DNA of 64,000 bases from Pseudomonadales bacterium. GTDB lineage: Bacteria; Pseudomonadota; Gammaproteobacteria; Pseudomonadales; Ketobacteraceae. The DNA lies in the NCBI GenBank assembly GCA_020062665.1, contig JAGUVW010000017.1, positions 1 to 64,000 of the forward strand, written 5' to 3'. The position numbers and the translations under genes are program-made. This document shows, one piece after another, positions 16,605 to 25,287 of the stretch. The notes under the pieces were generated by a model. That model worked only from the letters and a program-made list of their open reading frames with translations, was not told where the DNA came from and did no database searches. Each line of letters opens with the position of its first letter. The first letter of the stretch is position 1.

Positions 16605-17642
16605 ATGACTGTATCGAAGCTGCCCGATGCGCAGACATCCTATCTGGATTTCGCCCAGTTCAACCAGCTGAAAAAGGCCAATCGCACCGATTCCGAGGCT
16701 GGCATGCGCGCTACTGCGCGTCAGTTGGAGGGTGTGTTCCTCAATATGATGCTGAAGAGTATGCGGCAAGCCAATCAGATGTTTGGCGAGGACAATTACC
16801 TCAGCGGCAAAGATGCAGAATATTTCCGCGACATGTATGACCAGCAGATCAGCCAGTCGCTGTCAGCGGGCAGGGGTATCGGGCTGGCCGAGATGGTGGT
16901 GCGGCAGATGCAACGCCTTGAAAGCGCAAAGGCGCCAGAGCATGTCGCGGAGTCATTGCCGGTAAATCCGAACAAGCAGTTCGATATTGCATATTATCGC
17001 GAGCGCGCTGTTCCCGTGCTGTTGCGCCAGGACATCTCTGAATTGGATGGGCTGCGGCTGGAGCAGGCGGTCGAGGAAAAGACCCTGGAAGCCGAAATCT
17101 TTGCACCTACTTCGCCGGCATCTGAAGAGCGGCAACCCGCTGCCAGGGCCTGGCAAACACCGGCTGAATTTGTCGACGCGATATTGCCGCACGCGCAGCG
17201 GGCGGGTCGCAAACTCAATGTGGATCCCATGGCGATCGTGGCCCAGGCCGTGCTCGAAACCGGCTGGGGTAACCATGTCATGCGCGATGCCGATGGCCAG
17301 CACAGCTTCAACCTGTTCGGCATCAAGGCCAGCGCCAGCTGGGACGGCGATACCGTCAAAAAGAAGACCCTGGAATACCGGAATGGAATTGCCGCCCAGG
17401 AGTACGCTGCTTTCCGCTCTTACGCATCGCTGGACTCGGCGTTCGATGATTACGTCAGATTTCTGCAGCAAAATCCCCGCTACCAGAACGCGCTAAACGC
17501 AAATAGTGAAGCAAAACAATGGGGTTTTTCGCTGCAAAAAGCCGGATATGCCACCGACCCGAATTATGGCAACAAAATTGCAAGTTTGCTGGAAAGTGAC
17601 ATTTTACAGGCGAAAGCCAAGGCAAGCGTAACCACGCTTTGA
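16605..17642 (+). CDS. flgJ: Rod cap and peptidoglycan hydrolase FlgJ
   Basis: A 345-residue two-domain protein. Residues about 20-105 are the rod-capping domain (RQLEGVFLNMMLKSMRQAN, MYDQQISQSLSAGRGIGLAEM). Residues about 185-340 are a glucosaminidase-type domain that opens the wall for the rod (FVDAILPHAQRAG, AIVAQAVLETGWG with the presumed catalytic Glu, and HSFNLFGIKA). A Pro/Ala-rich linker joins them. It lies 3 bases after flgI. Confidence 0.93.
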   Translation: MTVSKLPDAQTSYLDFAQFNQLKKANRTDSEAGMRATARQLEGVFLNMMLKSMRQANQMFGEDNYLSGKDAEYFRDMYDQQISQSLSAGRGIGLAEMVVRQMQRLESAKAPEHVAESLPVNPNKQFDIAYYRERAVPVLLRQDISELDGLRLEQAVEEKTLEAEIFAPTSPASEERQPAARAWQTPAEFVDAILPHAQRAGRKLNVDPMAIVAQAVLETGWGNHVMRDADGQHSFNLFGIKASASWDGDTVKKKTLEYRNGIAAQEYAAFRSYASLDSAFDDYVRFLQQNPRYQNALNANSEAKQWGFSLQKAGYATDPNYGNKIASLLESDILQAKAKASVTTL

Positions 17643-17658
17643 GTGACGGATTCCGGTA

Positions 17659-19647
17659 ATGGCAGACATCTCTAAAATAGCAGTTTCAGGATTGACGGCA
17701 GCGAAGACTGCCCTGTCCACTGTCAGCCATAACATTGTCAATGTGGACACGGCTGGCTACAGCCGCCAGCGCACCGAATTTCTGACCCGCACGCCCATTC
17801 AGTATGGTGGCGCATTTGTCGGGCAGGGCGTGGATGCGAACACCATTACCCGCATTGCCAATCAGTTTGTCACCGATCAGCTGCGCCGCGATACCCAGAA
17901 TTTCAATTCATACGAAGCCTATTACGAGTATGCGGTGCGCATGGACTCGCTGCTGGGCGACGATGCCACCGCAATCACGCCAACGCTGCAGGGATTTTTT
18001 GACACCATTCAGGAACTGTCGACTGATCCATCCTCGATTGCAGCCCGTCAGGTTCTGCTGAGTGACGGCCGGGCGCTGGTCAATCGCTTCAATACCGTTT
18101 ACGACCAGATTTTTCAGCAGAACGAGACCCTGAACGTCGAGCTGGAAAACGTGGCGTCTGAAATCACCAAGCTTGCCGCTGGCATTGCAGATCTGAACAG
18201 CACTATTCGAACCTATGCGGCCAATAATCTCGGCAAGCAACCCAACGATCTGCTGGATCAGCGGGACGAAGCGGTGCGACAGCTGTCGGAGCTGGTGGGT
18301 CTGCAGATCGTTCAGGAATCTGATCTGACCGTGAACATATTCGTCGGCAATGGTCAACCACTGGTAGTAGGCGGTGACGCTTATCAGCTTTCCAGTGATC
18401 CCGCTGTCAGTGGTGTGTCGCGCAATAATCTGGTGTTGACCTATGGCTCGGCCCAGTTTGATGTTACGACCCAGTTGTCGGGTGGCCGTTTGGGCGGCTT
18501 GCTGAAAGTGCGTGAAGAGCTCATTGATCCGATCTTTAACGAGCTTGGCCGGATTGCCATGGTGCTGTCGGATACCTTCAACACTCAGCACCAGCTTGGT
18601 ATGGATCTGAATAATCAGATCGGCGGGCTTTTCTTCGGTGGCCTCAATCAGCCGGCATTTGAAGCTGCCCGGGCATCAGCAGATCTGGGCAATACCGGGA
18701 GCACCACGCTGTCGGTCACCATCGATGATGCGTCGATCCTGAAAGCGGCGAACTACGAACTGCTTTATGACGGCAACACCGGTAACTACAGCCTTCGCAA
18801 CACCACAACCAATACGTTGGTGGACACGTTTGCGAATCCTGGCGCCGGCAATAGCTACACATTCCTCACTGAAGGCTTCACCATCAATTTTTCCGGCGGT
18901 GCGCCGGCCAGCAGTGACCGCTTTCTGGTGACGCCAACCCGCATGGGTGCCAGCAACATGTCGCTCGAGATCGATAGCGTCGACCAGGTTGCCGCAGCAT
19001 TGCCGGTGCGCACCCAGCTGCCATCCACCAACACGGGTGGAGGCTTCTTGGAGCGGGTGGTGGTAACCGATACAACCACGGCAGATTTTTCCACCACGAC
19101 GTTCGCGCTGACCCCGCCTTATACCGTCGTGTTCACCAGCCCCACAACCTATGACGTGATTGATTCCGGTACCGCGGCAGTCGTTGTCGGTGGTGTGGCA
19201 TTCACGCCCAATCAGTCCAACGGATTGCTGGAGCAGGCGGGGCTTTATCCTGCATCGGGCTACGATGTGGTGTTCAATGGCGTGCCCGCTACCGGCGATC
19301 AGATTCAGATTCAGTACAACAACGGTGGCGTGGGCGATAACCGCAATGCGCTGTTGCTATCAGGTTTGCGTACGGCGAAAACCATTGGCAACGGCACCGC
19401 CAGCTATCAGAGCGCCTATGGACAGTTGGTGAGTGGGGTCGGTACTCGCACCCGCGATGCACAGATTGGGAGTGAAGCGTCACAAAGTATTCTGCGTCAG
19501 ATCGAAGCCCAGCGCGAATCGATAGCAGGCGTGAATCTGGATGAAGAAGCTGCGGATCTGATTCGCTTCCAGCAGTCCTACCAGGCGTCGGCCCGGGTGA
19601 TTCAGGTGTCCTCTGAATTGTTCGACTCCATTCTCAGTGCGTTGTAA
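17659..19647 (+). CDS. flgK: Hook-filament junction protein FlgK
   Basis: A 662-residue junction protein. It starts with the axial motif SHNIVNVDTAGYSRQRTEF and ends with VNLDEEAADLIRFQQSYQASARVIQVSSELFDSILSAL, the FlgK signature. The large middle (about 330-540) is Thr/Ala/Gly-rich and variable, typical of surface-exposed domains. FlgN (6083) is its export chaperone. Confidence 0.94.
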   Translation: MADISKIAVSGLTAAKTALSTVSHNIVNVDTAGYSRQRTEFLTRTPIQYGGAFVGQGVDANTITRIANQFVTDQLRRDTQNFNSYEAYYEYAVRMDSLLGDDATAITPTLQGFFDTIQELSTDPSSIAARQVLLSDGRALVNRFNTVYDQIFQQNETLNVELENVASEITKLAAGIADLNSTIRTYAANNLGKQPNDLLDQRDEAVRQLSELVGLQIVQESDLTVNIFVGNGQPLVVGGDAYQLSSDPAVSGVSRNNLVLTYGSAQFDVTTQLSGGRLGGLLKVREELIDPIFNELGRIAMVLSDTFNTQHQLGMDLNNQIGGLFFGGLNQPAFEAARASADLGNTGSTTLSVTIDDASILKAANYELLYDGNTGNYSLRNTTTNTLVDTFANPGAGNSYTFLTEGFTINFSGGAPASSDRFLVTPTRMGASNMSLEIDSVDQVAAALPVRTQLPSTNTGGGFLERVVVTDTTTADFSTTTFALTPPYTVVFTSPTTYDVIDSGTAAVVVGGVAFTPNQSNGLLEQAGLYPASGYDVVFNGVPATGDQIQIQYNNGGVGDNRNALLLSGLRTAKTIGNGTASYQSAYGQLVSGVGTRTRDAQIGSEASQSILRQIEAQRESIAGVNLDEEAADLIRFQQSYQASARVIQVSSELFDSILSAL

Positions 19648-19658
19648 AGGTGACTGCC

Positions 19659-20882
19659 ATGGCCATTCGTGTATCGACATCTCAGTCATTCACCCAGGGA
19701 ACCAACGCGATCATGGACAACCAGTCCAAGGTCGCGCAGACCCAGCTGCAACTCTCCATCGGCAAGCGAATCCTCAAGCCATCGGATGATCCGATCGGTA
19801 CCGCCGTGGCGCTGAATCTGAAGCAGCAACTGGATACAACAAAGCAGTACATCGAAAACGGCAACAGTGCGAAGACACGCCTGGAATTGCAGGAAAGTGC
19901 GCTGGACAACGTCACCAGTATTTTGGGCCGTATCCGTGAACTGGCGCTGCAGGGCGCGAATGGCACGCTGAACTATCAGGATCGCAACGCCATTTCAATT
20001 GAGATCGAACAGCGCCTCGGCGAGCTGATTGGCCTTGCGAACTCCCAGGTAGCCAGCGGTGATTATCTGTTTTCCGGTTTTCAGAGCAGCGTTCAGCCTT
20101 TCACCCGTGACGGAACCGGAACCGTTTCATACAACGGTGACCAGGGCGTGCAGCTGGTCAATGTCAACAGCACGGTCATGGTTGAAAAGGGCAACAGCGG
20201 TGATGCAGTTTTCATGAATGTCACCACCGGCAACGGTGCGTTTGTGACGACAGCCGATGCAAACAATCTGGGCACAGGCATCATCAGCACCGCTGTTCTG
20301 TCAGATCCCGTCAGCTATGTGGGCGATGTCTACACAGTGGATTACTCACTGGATGGATCCGGCTCCGTCGTTTACCAGGTTACGGGCGCCAACTCTGGGC
20401 CGGTTTTCACTGCACCATTGCCGCGGTTCGATGAGAACGGGAGTGTGACATTCAACGGCATTACCTTCTCTGTTTCCGGATTCCCCGAAGCGGGTGACAG
20501 TTTCACCATCCAGCCCAGCTATTCGCAGAGCATTTTCACCACGGTTGGCCAGATTGTGTCAGCGCTGCGGATGCCAACGGATTCCGAGACCCAACAGGCT
20601 TCTTTCCGCAATGCCTTGAATGTCGGTATTCAGAATCTTGATCAGGCGGCATCACACATCGACGACGTCCGCGCCAGCGTGGGTAGCCGGCTGAATGTCA
20701 TCGACAGTGAGAACAGCATTAATGAAAGTTTGCTGGTTCAGGCCAAGTCAGCTCTCTCTCTGGTGGAGGATCTCGACTATGCAGAAGCCATTACAGAGCT
20801 GAACAAACGCACGCTGGCCTTGCAGGCCGCGCAACAAAGCTTTGTGAAGATTCAGAATCTTTCTTTGTTCGAGTTCATTTGA
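19659..20882 (+). CDS. flgL: Hook-filament junction protein FlgL
   Basis: A 407-residue flagellin-like protein that joins FlgK to the filament. N-terminal helices (MAIRVSTSQSFTQG, GKRILKPSDDPIGTAVALNL) and C-terminal LSLVEDLDYAEAITELNKRTLALQAAQQSFVKIQNLSLFEFI are diagnostic. AAGG lies 8 bases before ATG 19659, which makes it better than GTG 19650. No terminator is visible before the flagellin leader. Confidence 0.93.
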   Translation: MAIRVSTSQSFTQGTNAIMDNQSKVAQTQLQLSIGKRILKPSDDPIGTAVALNLKQQLDTTKQYIENGNSAKTRLELQESALDNVTSILGRIRELALQGANGTLNYQDRNAISIEIEQRLGELIGLANSQVASGDYLFSGFQSSVQPFTRDGTGTVSYNGDQGVQLVNVNSTVMVEKGNSGDAVFMNVTTGNGAFVTTADANNLGTGIISTAVLSDPVSYVGDVYTVDYSLDGSGSVVYQVTGANSGPVFTAPLPRFDENGSVTFNGITFSVSGFPEAGDSFTIQPSYSQSIFTTVGQIVSALRMPTDSETQQASFRNALNVGIQNLDQAASHIDDVRASVGSRLNVIDSENSINESLLVQAKSALSLVEDLDYAEAITELNKRTLALQAAQQSFVKIQNLSLFEFI

Positions 20883-20932
20883 TATGAGTCGACTAATACG
20901 AACACAGTCTGAACGATGGCGAGGAGGGTAGC

Positions 20933-20956
20933 ATGAAACGCAACCTCCGGAGTTAA
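20933..20956 (+). CDS. Seven-codon leader ORF (MKRNLRS) before the first flagellin
   Basis: A minigene with a very strong Shine-Dalgarno (GAGGAGGG, 20921-20928) four bases before ATG encodes MKRNLRS and stops 68 bases before fliC. GGAGGGT (20923-20929) can pair with AACCTCC (20942-20948), so the ribosome site and the coding part may form a hairpin. It may be a translational leader; it could also be chance. Confidence 0.4.
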   Translation: MKRNLRS

Positions 20957-20985
20957 GCATCGACCAACCAAACAAATTGAATATT

Positions 20986-21002
20986 CCGCTCTGAAAGAGC
21001 GG
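20986..21002 (+). promoter_or_regulatory. 5' UTR hairpin just ahead of the first flagellin
   Basis: CCGCTCT (20986-20992), loop GAA, AGAGCGG (20996-21002) is a perfect 7-bp stem 22 bases before the fliC ATG and upstream of its AGGAG site. There is no T tract, so it is not a terminator. It may set mRNA stability or translation. No good promoter of its own is visible in the 142-bp flgL-fliC gap. Confidence 0.5.
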
Positions 21003-21024
21003 TGAATAGAGCAGGAGAACAACC

Positions 21025-22578
21025 ATGCCTCAGATTATTAATACCAACATTTCTTCGATCAATGCGCAGCGTAACCTGAATAAATCACAGGGCGCATTGC
21101 AAACATCCCTTCAGCGGCTATCATCCGGCTTGCGTATCAATAGTGCGAAGGATGACGCCGCCGGTCTGGCGATTTCAAACCGCTTTACAACGCAGGTTAG
21201 AGGTTTGAACGTGGCCATTCGTAATGCGAATGACGGTGTCTCGCTCGCGCAAACCACCGAAAGTGCGCTGGATGAGATAACCACCGCATTGCAGCGTATT
21301 CGTGACCTTGCGGTGCAGTCTGCGAACGATTCAAACAGCGAGGCAGATCGTCTTTCGCTGCAGGCGGAAGTCGATCAGCTGAAGGATGAAATCAATCGCA
21401 TATCATCCACAACCACCTTCAACGGTCGTTATGTGCTGAATGGATCGCTGAAATCCTATTACTTCCAGATCGGTGCCAACGCCGGAGAGGGCGTGGAAGT
21501 CGGCGGTGTGGATGCACGTATTTCGGCTCTCGGTTCGCAGCCTGGTGCCGTTCAGTTGAGTTTCGATGATGGTAATGCTGCCGGTGCAAACCAGACTGCA
21601 CTGGAGATCCGTATTGGAACTTCGGCCAATGCAACGTCGGTGGATGTTCTGGCCAACGCTTATGGCGGTGCCATCACGGGTGCAACTGTCGGTGAGCTGA
21701 TTGATACCGAGTCAGATAATTTTGGATCTGGTTTCGCCAAGTCCCTGGCGGAACGCATCAACAATCTGCGTGTCGATGGGGTTGAAGGCCTTGGCGGTGT
21801 CTATGCCAGTGCGGTGACTACCTTCAATTACGAGGACGCTGGTGTGGCAGCGGCCAACGCAGCAGAGGCCTATGTAGGTGCCGGCTCTCTCAATCATGGT
21901 GACCTCGTGATCAATGGCGTCAATATTGGCCCGGTGGAAGTGCAGGAGCGGGATGCCAATGGTGCGCTGCTCAATGCCATCAATTCCCGCTCATCGGTAA
22001 CGGGTGTGGCTGCAAGTATCGACCAGAATGGCCGCCTTCTGCTGACAGCGGATGATGGTCGCGATATCGTTGTGACCACTACCAATAACTCGGCAGACAT
22101 CCTGTTCGGTGGTGGAAATGCTGAAGCACTTGCCCCGGCAGATTTTGCCAACAGCGTCAAAACCGGCCAGCTGACCATTTCTGCCCAGGACACCATCAAC
22201 TTTACTGAAACCGGTGCTCTGGCCAACGCTGACACCACTGATGACAACGTTCAGGCAGTAGGAACCATTGCCAACGCGGACATCACTTCAGTAGAGGCTG
22301 CCAATATCACCATGAAATCCATCGACAGTGCCTTGGCGCAGATTGATGGCTTCCGGGGTGAGCTGGGTGCGGTGCAGAACCGCTTTGAGTCCACCATTCG
22401 CAACCTGTCAGCCGTGGCGGAGAGTCTTTCTGCAGCCAACAGCCGGATTCGGGATGCGGACTTTGCTGCCGAGACCGCTGAACTGTCGAAGAATCAGGTA
22501 CTGCAGCAGGCGGGTATCTCGGTTCTGGCCCAGGCCAACGCACTGCCGCAGCAGGTTCTGAGTCTGCTGCAGGGCTAA
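21025..22578 (+). CDS. fliC1: Flagellin (first of two tandem copies)
   Basis: A 517-residue filament subunit. The conserved N-terminal D0/D1 region (INTNISSINAQRNL, SGLRINSAKDDAAGLAI) and C-terminal D1/D0 (RNLSAVAESLSAANSRI to the end PQQVLSLLQG) enclose a variable middle (about 170-410) rich in Asn, Thr, Ala and Asp. Several N-x-S/T triplets occur, for example NIS at residue 8, NGS at 139, NAT, NQT, NNS and NIT, relevant if the neighbouring GT41 enzyme is an N-glycosyltransferase. AGGAG lies ahead of the start. It is closely related to the next gene but is terminated separately. Confidence 0.95.
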   Translation: MPQIINTNISSINAQRNLNKSQGALQTSLQRLSSGLRINSAKDDAAGLAISNRFTTQVRGLNVAIRNANDGVSLAQTTESALDEITTALQRIRDLAVQSANDSNSEADRLSLQAEVDQLKDEINRISSTTTFNGRYVLNGSLKSYYFQIGANAGEGVEVGGVDARISALGSQPGAVQLSFDDGNAAGANQTALEIRIGTSANATSVDVLANAYGGAITGATVGELIDTESDNFGSGFAKSLAERINNLRVDGVEGLGGVYASAVTTFNYEDAGVAAANAAEAYVGAGSLNHGDLVINGVNIGPVEVQERDANGALLNAINSRSSVTGVAASIDQNGRLLLTADDGRDIVVTTTNNSADILFGGGNAEALAPADFANSVKTGQLTISAQDTINFTETGALANADTTDDNVQAVGTIANADITSVEAANITMKSIDSALAQIDGFRGELGAVQNRFESTIRNLSAVAESLSAANSRIRDADFAAETAELSKNQVLQQAGISVLAQANALPQQVLSLLQG

Positions 22579-22603
22579 TTCAGGCCAGGTGCTGTTTCAA
22601 TCC

Positions 22604-22630
22604 GAGGGGGCGATGCCCCCTCATCTTTTT
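22604..22630 (+). terminator. Terminator of the first flagellin gene
   Basis: GAGGGGGC (22604-22611), loop GAT, GCCCCCTC (22615-22622), then ATCTTTTT. The rest of the 441-bp gap to the next flagellin (22631-23019) holds no gene that I see. It has an imperfectly placed inverted pair ATCCGCC (22746-22752)/GGCGGAT (22791-22797) and the sigma-28 promoter listed separately. Confidence 0.9.
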
Positions 22631-22881
22631 GGTTTCCTCGCTTTTCCCGCCATCGACAGCTTTCCGTCAAACTTTCTCTGAGTTCTGCTGTGCGTTTCCT
22701 GCAGCGCCATTATCCCGGCGCTATTGGCTCGTTGTAATTAAAACCATCCGCCTCATAAAAAATCGATTTAAGGGATGTTTTCCTGTAAATGGCGGATCGT
22801 CGATATAAAGGTCATTGAAAACAACAATTTATCCCTGCCTGAGGAATTGGCGCGATGCACCGTCGTCACTTCAACATTTTT

Positions 22882-22908
22882 TAAAGTTCAAAAAAACGAC
22901 GCCGATAA
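22882..22908 (+). promoter_or_regulatory. Perfect sigma-28 (FliA) promoter of the second flagellin
   Basis: TAAA (22882-22885), exactly 15 bases, then GCCGATAA (22901-22908) matches the FliA consensus at every position. It lies about 110 bases before the ATG, so the transcript has a leader of roughly 105 bases. Confidence 0.95.
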
Positions 22909-23019
22909 ACTGGGTGTAGGCGGATGAAGAAGTTCACACGGCCTCCGTAACAGAGGCACAGCCGAATAGAGAATTACCTCGACTTCGTTGAGGTCGTGTT
23001 TAAATCGCAGGAGACTACC

Positions 23020-24576
23020 ATGCCCCAGATTATCAATACCAACGTATCGTCGCTGAACGCGCAGCGTAACCTGAACAAGTCCCAGGGTGCACTGCAGACA
23101 TCACTGCAGCGTCTGTCTTCTGGTCTGCGCATCAACAGCGCCAAAGATGACGCCGCCGGTCTGGCGATTTCCAACCGCTTCACCACCCAGATCCGTGGCC
23201 TTGGTGTAGCGACCCGCAACGCCAACGACGGTATTTCCTTCGCCCAGACAACTGAATCTGCGCTGGACGAAATCACCACTGCCCTGCAGCGTATTCGCGA
23301 CCTGGCAGTACAGTCAGCCAACGATTCCAACAGCTCATCCGACCGTCAGTCCTTGCAGGCGGAAGTAGGTCAGCTGGTCTCTGAAATCAATCGGATTGCC
23401 GAAACCACCACGTTCAACGGTGCCCGCGTAGCGGATGGTTCGTTGAAGGCCTTGAACTTCCAGATCGGTGCCAACGCTGGTGAAACCGTTTCGGTTAAAG
23501 GTGTGGATGCCCGTGCATCTGCTCTGGGTTCTCAGCCGGGTGCCGTTCAGCTGACCTTCGACGATGGTAACGCTGCAGGTGCCAACCAGTCCGCCCTGGA
23601 AATCCGTATCGGTTCATCTGCGAACGCAACAGCGGTTGATGTCATGTCAGCTGCTAACGGTGGCAACATTACGGGTGCTACCGTAGCCCAGTTGACTGAT
23701 ACTGAAGATGACAACTATGGCACCGGTTTTGCCAAGTCTCTGGCTGAGCGTATCAACACCCTGCGGCAAAATGGTGTAGAAGGTTTGGAAGGCGTATATG
23801 CCACTGCCAAGACTACCTACAACTATGAAGATGCGGGCATTGCTTCTGCTAATGCGGCTGAAGCCTATGTCGGTGCCGGCACGCTGGAAAATGGTGACCT
23901 CACCATCAACGGTGTGGACATCGGGCCTGTTCAGGTTCAGGAGAAAGATGCCAATGGCGCCCTGACCAATGCCATCAATGCCAAGTCCAGCATTACAGGT
24001 GTTAAAGCAAGTATCGATGAAAGTGGACGTCTGGTACTGACTGCTGAGGATGGCCGCGATATCGTGGTATCGACTGCCGATGCTGACGCAGCTGATGTTC
24101 TGTTCGGTGGTGGTGATGCCGAAGCACTGGCTGCAGCTGACCTGACTGACTCAGTCAAGACAGGCAAGCTGACCATCTCTGCCCAGGACACCATCAACAT
24201 CGACACTAACACCGGTGGTGCAACCAACACCGACACTGATGATGACAACGTCCAGGCCGTGGGCACCATTGCCAACGCTGACATCACCACTGTGGAAGGC
24301 GCCAACATCACCATGAAGTCCATCGACAGCGCGCTGTCTCAGATCGACTCCTTCCGGGCAGATCTGGGTGCGATTCAGAACCGCTTTGAATCCACCATCC
24401 GCAACCTGTCGGCAGTATCGGAAAGCCTGGCAGCAGCCAACTCCCGGATCAAGGACGCAGATTTCGCTGCAGAAACAGCCGAACTGTCCAAGAACCAGGT
24501 GTTGCAACAGGCGGGTATCTCGGTGCTGGCTCAGGCCAATGCCCTGCCGCAGCAGGCTCTTTCACTGCTCGGCTAA
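23020..24576 (+). CDS. fliC2: Flagellin (second of two tandem copies)
   Basis: A 518-residue filament subunit, nearly identical to the first copy in the N-terminal 60 residues and the C-terminal 100, and similar in the middle, including the shared DDGNAAGANQSALEIRIG block. N-x-S/T triplets include NVS at residue 8, NDS, NSS, NQS, NAT, NIT and NLS; the NGS of the first copy is replaced by DGS. The ATG at 23020 has AGGAG about 7 bases ahead, better than the upstream in-frame Met at 22996. It has its own perfect FliA promoter and is likely the main late-class flagellin. Confidence 0.95.
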   Translation: MPQIINTNVSSLNAQRNLNKSQGALQTSLQRLSSGLRINSAKDDAAGLAISNRFTTQIRGLGVATRNANDGISFAQTTESALDEITTALQRIRDLAVQSANDSNSSSDRQSLQAEVGQLVSEINRIAETTTFNGARVADGSLKALNFQIGANAGETVSVKGVDARASALGSQPGAVQLTFDDGNAAGANQSALEIRIGSSANATAVDVMSAANGGNITGATVAQLTDTEDDNYGTGFAKSLAERINTLRQNGVEGLEGVYATAKTTYNYEDAGIASANAAEAYVGAGTLENGDLTINGVDIGPVQVQEKDANGALTNAINAKSSITGVKASIDESGRLVLTAEDGRDIVVSTADADAADVLFGGGDAEALAAADLTDSVKTGKLTISAQDTINIDTNTGGATNTDTDDDNVQAVGTIANADITTVEGANITMKSIDSALSQIDSFRADLGAIQNRFESTIRNLSAVSESLAAANSRIKDADFAAETAELSKNQVLQQAGISVLAQANALPQQALSLLG

Positions 24577-24612
24577 GGTGTTGTCCCTTAGGTAAAAAGG
24601 GTAAAACGATGA

Positions 24613-24647
24613 GCGAGCCCCGGGATCGAAAGGTTCCGGGTGCTCGC
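24613..24647 (+). terminator. Probable terminator after the second flagellin
   Basis: GCGAGC (24613-24618) pairs with GCTCGC (24642-24647), with an inner CCGGGA/TTCCGGG pairing. The T tract is short (GTTTCC), so read-through into flaG is likely. Confidence 0.55.
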
Positions 24648-24676
24648 GTTTCCATTGAGAACATCAGGTGGCAGTC

Positions 24677-25120
24677 ATGATCAGCAACAGTACGACAAGC
24701 CTGGAACCCAAATCCGGCTATACTTCTGTAGAAAGGAAGCAGCCGGCGGAGGAAGTTCCGCGTGCGCAGTCTGATTCAGCTTCAGTCGCCGTCCCTGTGG
24801 AAAAGGAAGAGTCAGCAGGCGTCCAGGCATCGGAACTTCAGGCCGAACAAAGGGAGCAGACCAGGGCGCAACGGGATGAGGTCAAGCGTAAGGTGGCGGA
24901 AGCCATCCCGAAAGTGCGGGAGTTGATGCAGAAGAATCAGCGCAGCCTGGACTTCGAAGTGGCCGAAACCGAAAACAGGGTCATCATCACCGTTATCGAC
25001 AAGGAGACGGAAAAAGTCATCCGCCAGATTCCACCGGAAGATATTCTGCAGATCGCCGAGGCCATTGATCAGGGCATCGAGCAGGGTCTGGGTGGATTCA
25101 TCCTCAGCTCCCGGGCGTGA
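24677..25120 (+). CDS. flaG: Flagellar protein FlaG
   Basis: A 147-residue protein with a polar N-terminal part (Ser/Glu/Gln/Arg-rich, about 1-75) and the compact FlaG domain at the C-terminus: SLDFEVAETENRVIITVIDKETEKVIRQIPPEDILQ. FlaG acts on filament length in Pseudomonas and Vibrio relatives; its biochemistry is not settled. AGGTGG (24666-24671) just before ATG 24677 decides the start over GTG 24668. Position between fliC and fliD is the standard one. Confidence 0.88.
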   Translation: MISNSTTSLEPKSGYTSVERKQPAEEVPRAQSDSASVAVPVEKEESAGVQASELQAEQREQTRAQRDEVKRKVAEAIPKVRELMQKNQRSLDFEVAETENRVIITVIDKETEKVIRQIPPEDILQIAEAIDQGIEQGLGGFILSSRA

Positions 25121-25214
25121 TCGTCAATATTCCGGGGTTGACCTAAAGAAATCGCGGCTGCAACCGATAACCTGACTGAGGCAACGCATGATGTAGGGAA
25201 TGCATAGAACGAGT

Positions 25215-25230
25215 TGGCCTGTTAATTGCT
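25215..25230 (+). promoter_or_regulatory. Candidate sigma-54 promoter of fliD
   Basis: TGGCCTGTTAATTGCT has GG (25216-25217) and GC (25228-25229) with 10 bases between; it differs from consensus at the fifth and seventh positions. It lies 58 bases before fliD, in the 167-bp flaG-fliD gap, fitting the FleQ/sigma-54 control of fliD in Pseudomonas. Confidence 0.65.
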
Positions 25231-25287
25231 GGATTCCACTGTGTGTCAGGAAATTGACCGAAGCGAGGAATCTGGAGCGAGGTTCAA

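Noticed and set aside
20893-20920. Sigma-28-like sequence TAAT...ACGATGG before the first flagellin
   Set aside because: The spacing is 14 rather than 15 bases and the -10 lacks GCC and AA; too weak beside the perfect site of the second flagellin.
22740-22800. ATCCGCC/GGCGGAT inverted pair in the gap between the flagellins
   Set aside because: Seven bases with a 38-base loop is too little to claim an operator or structure.
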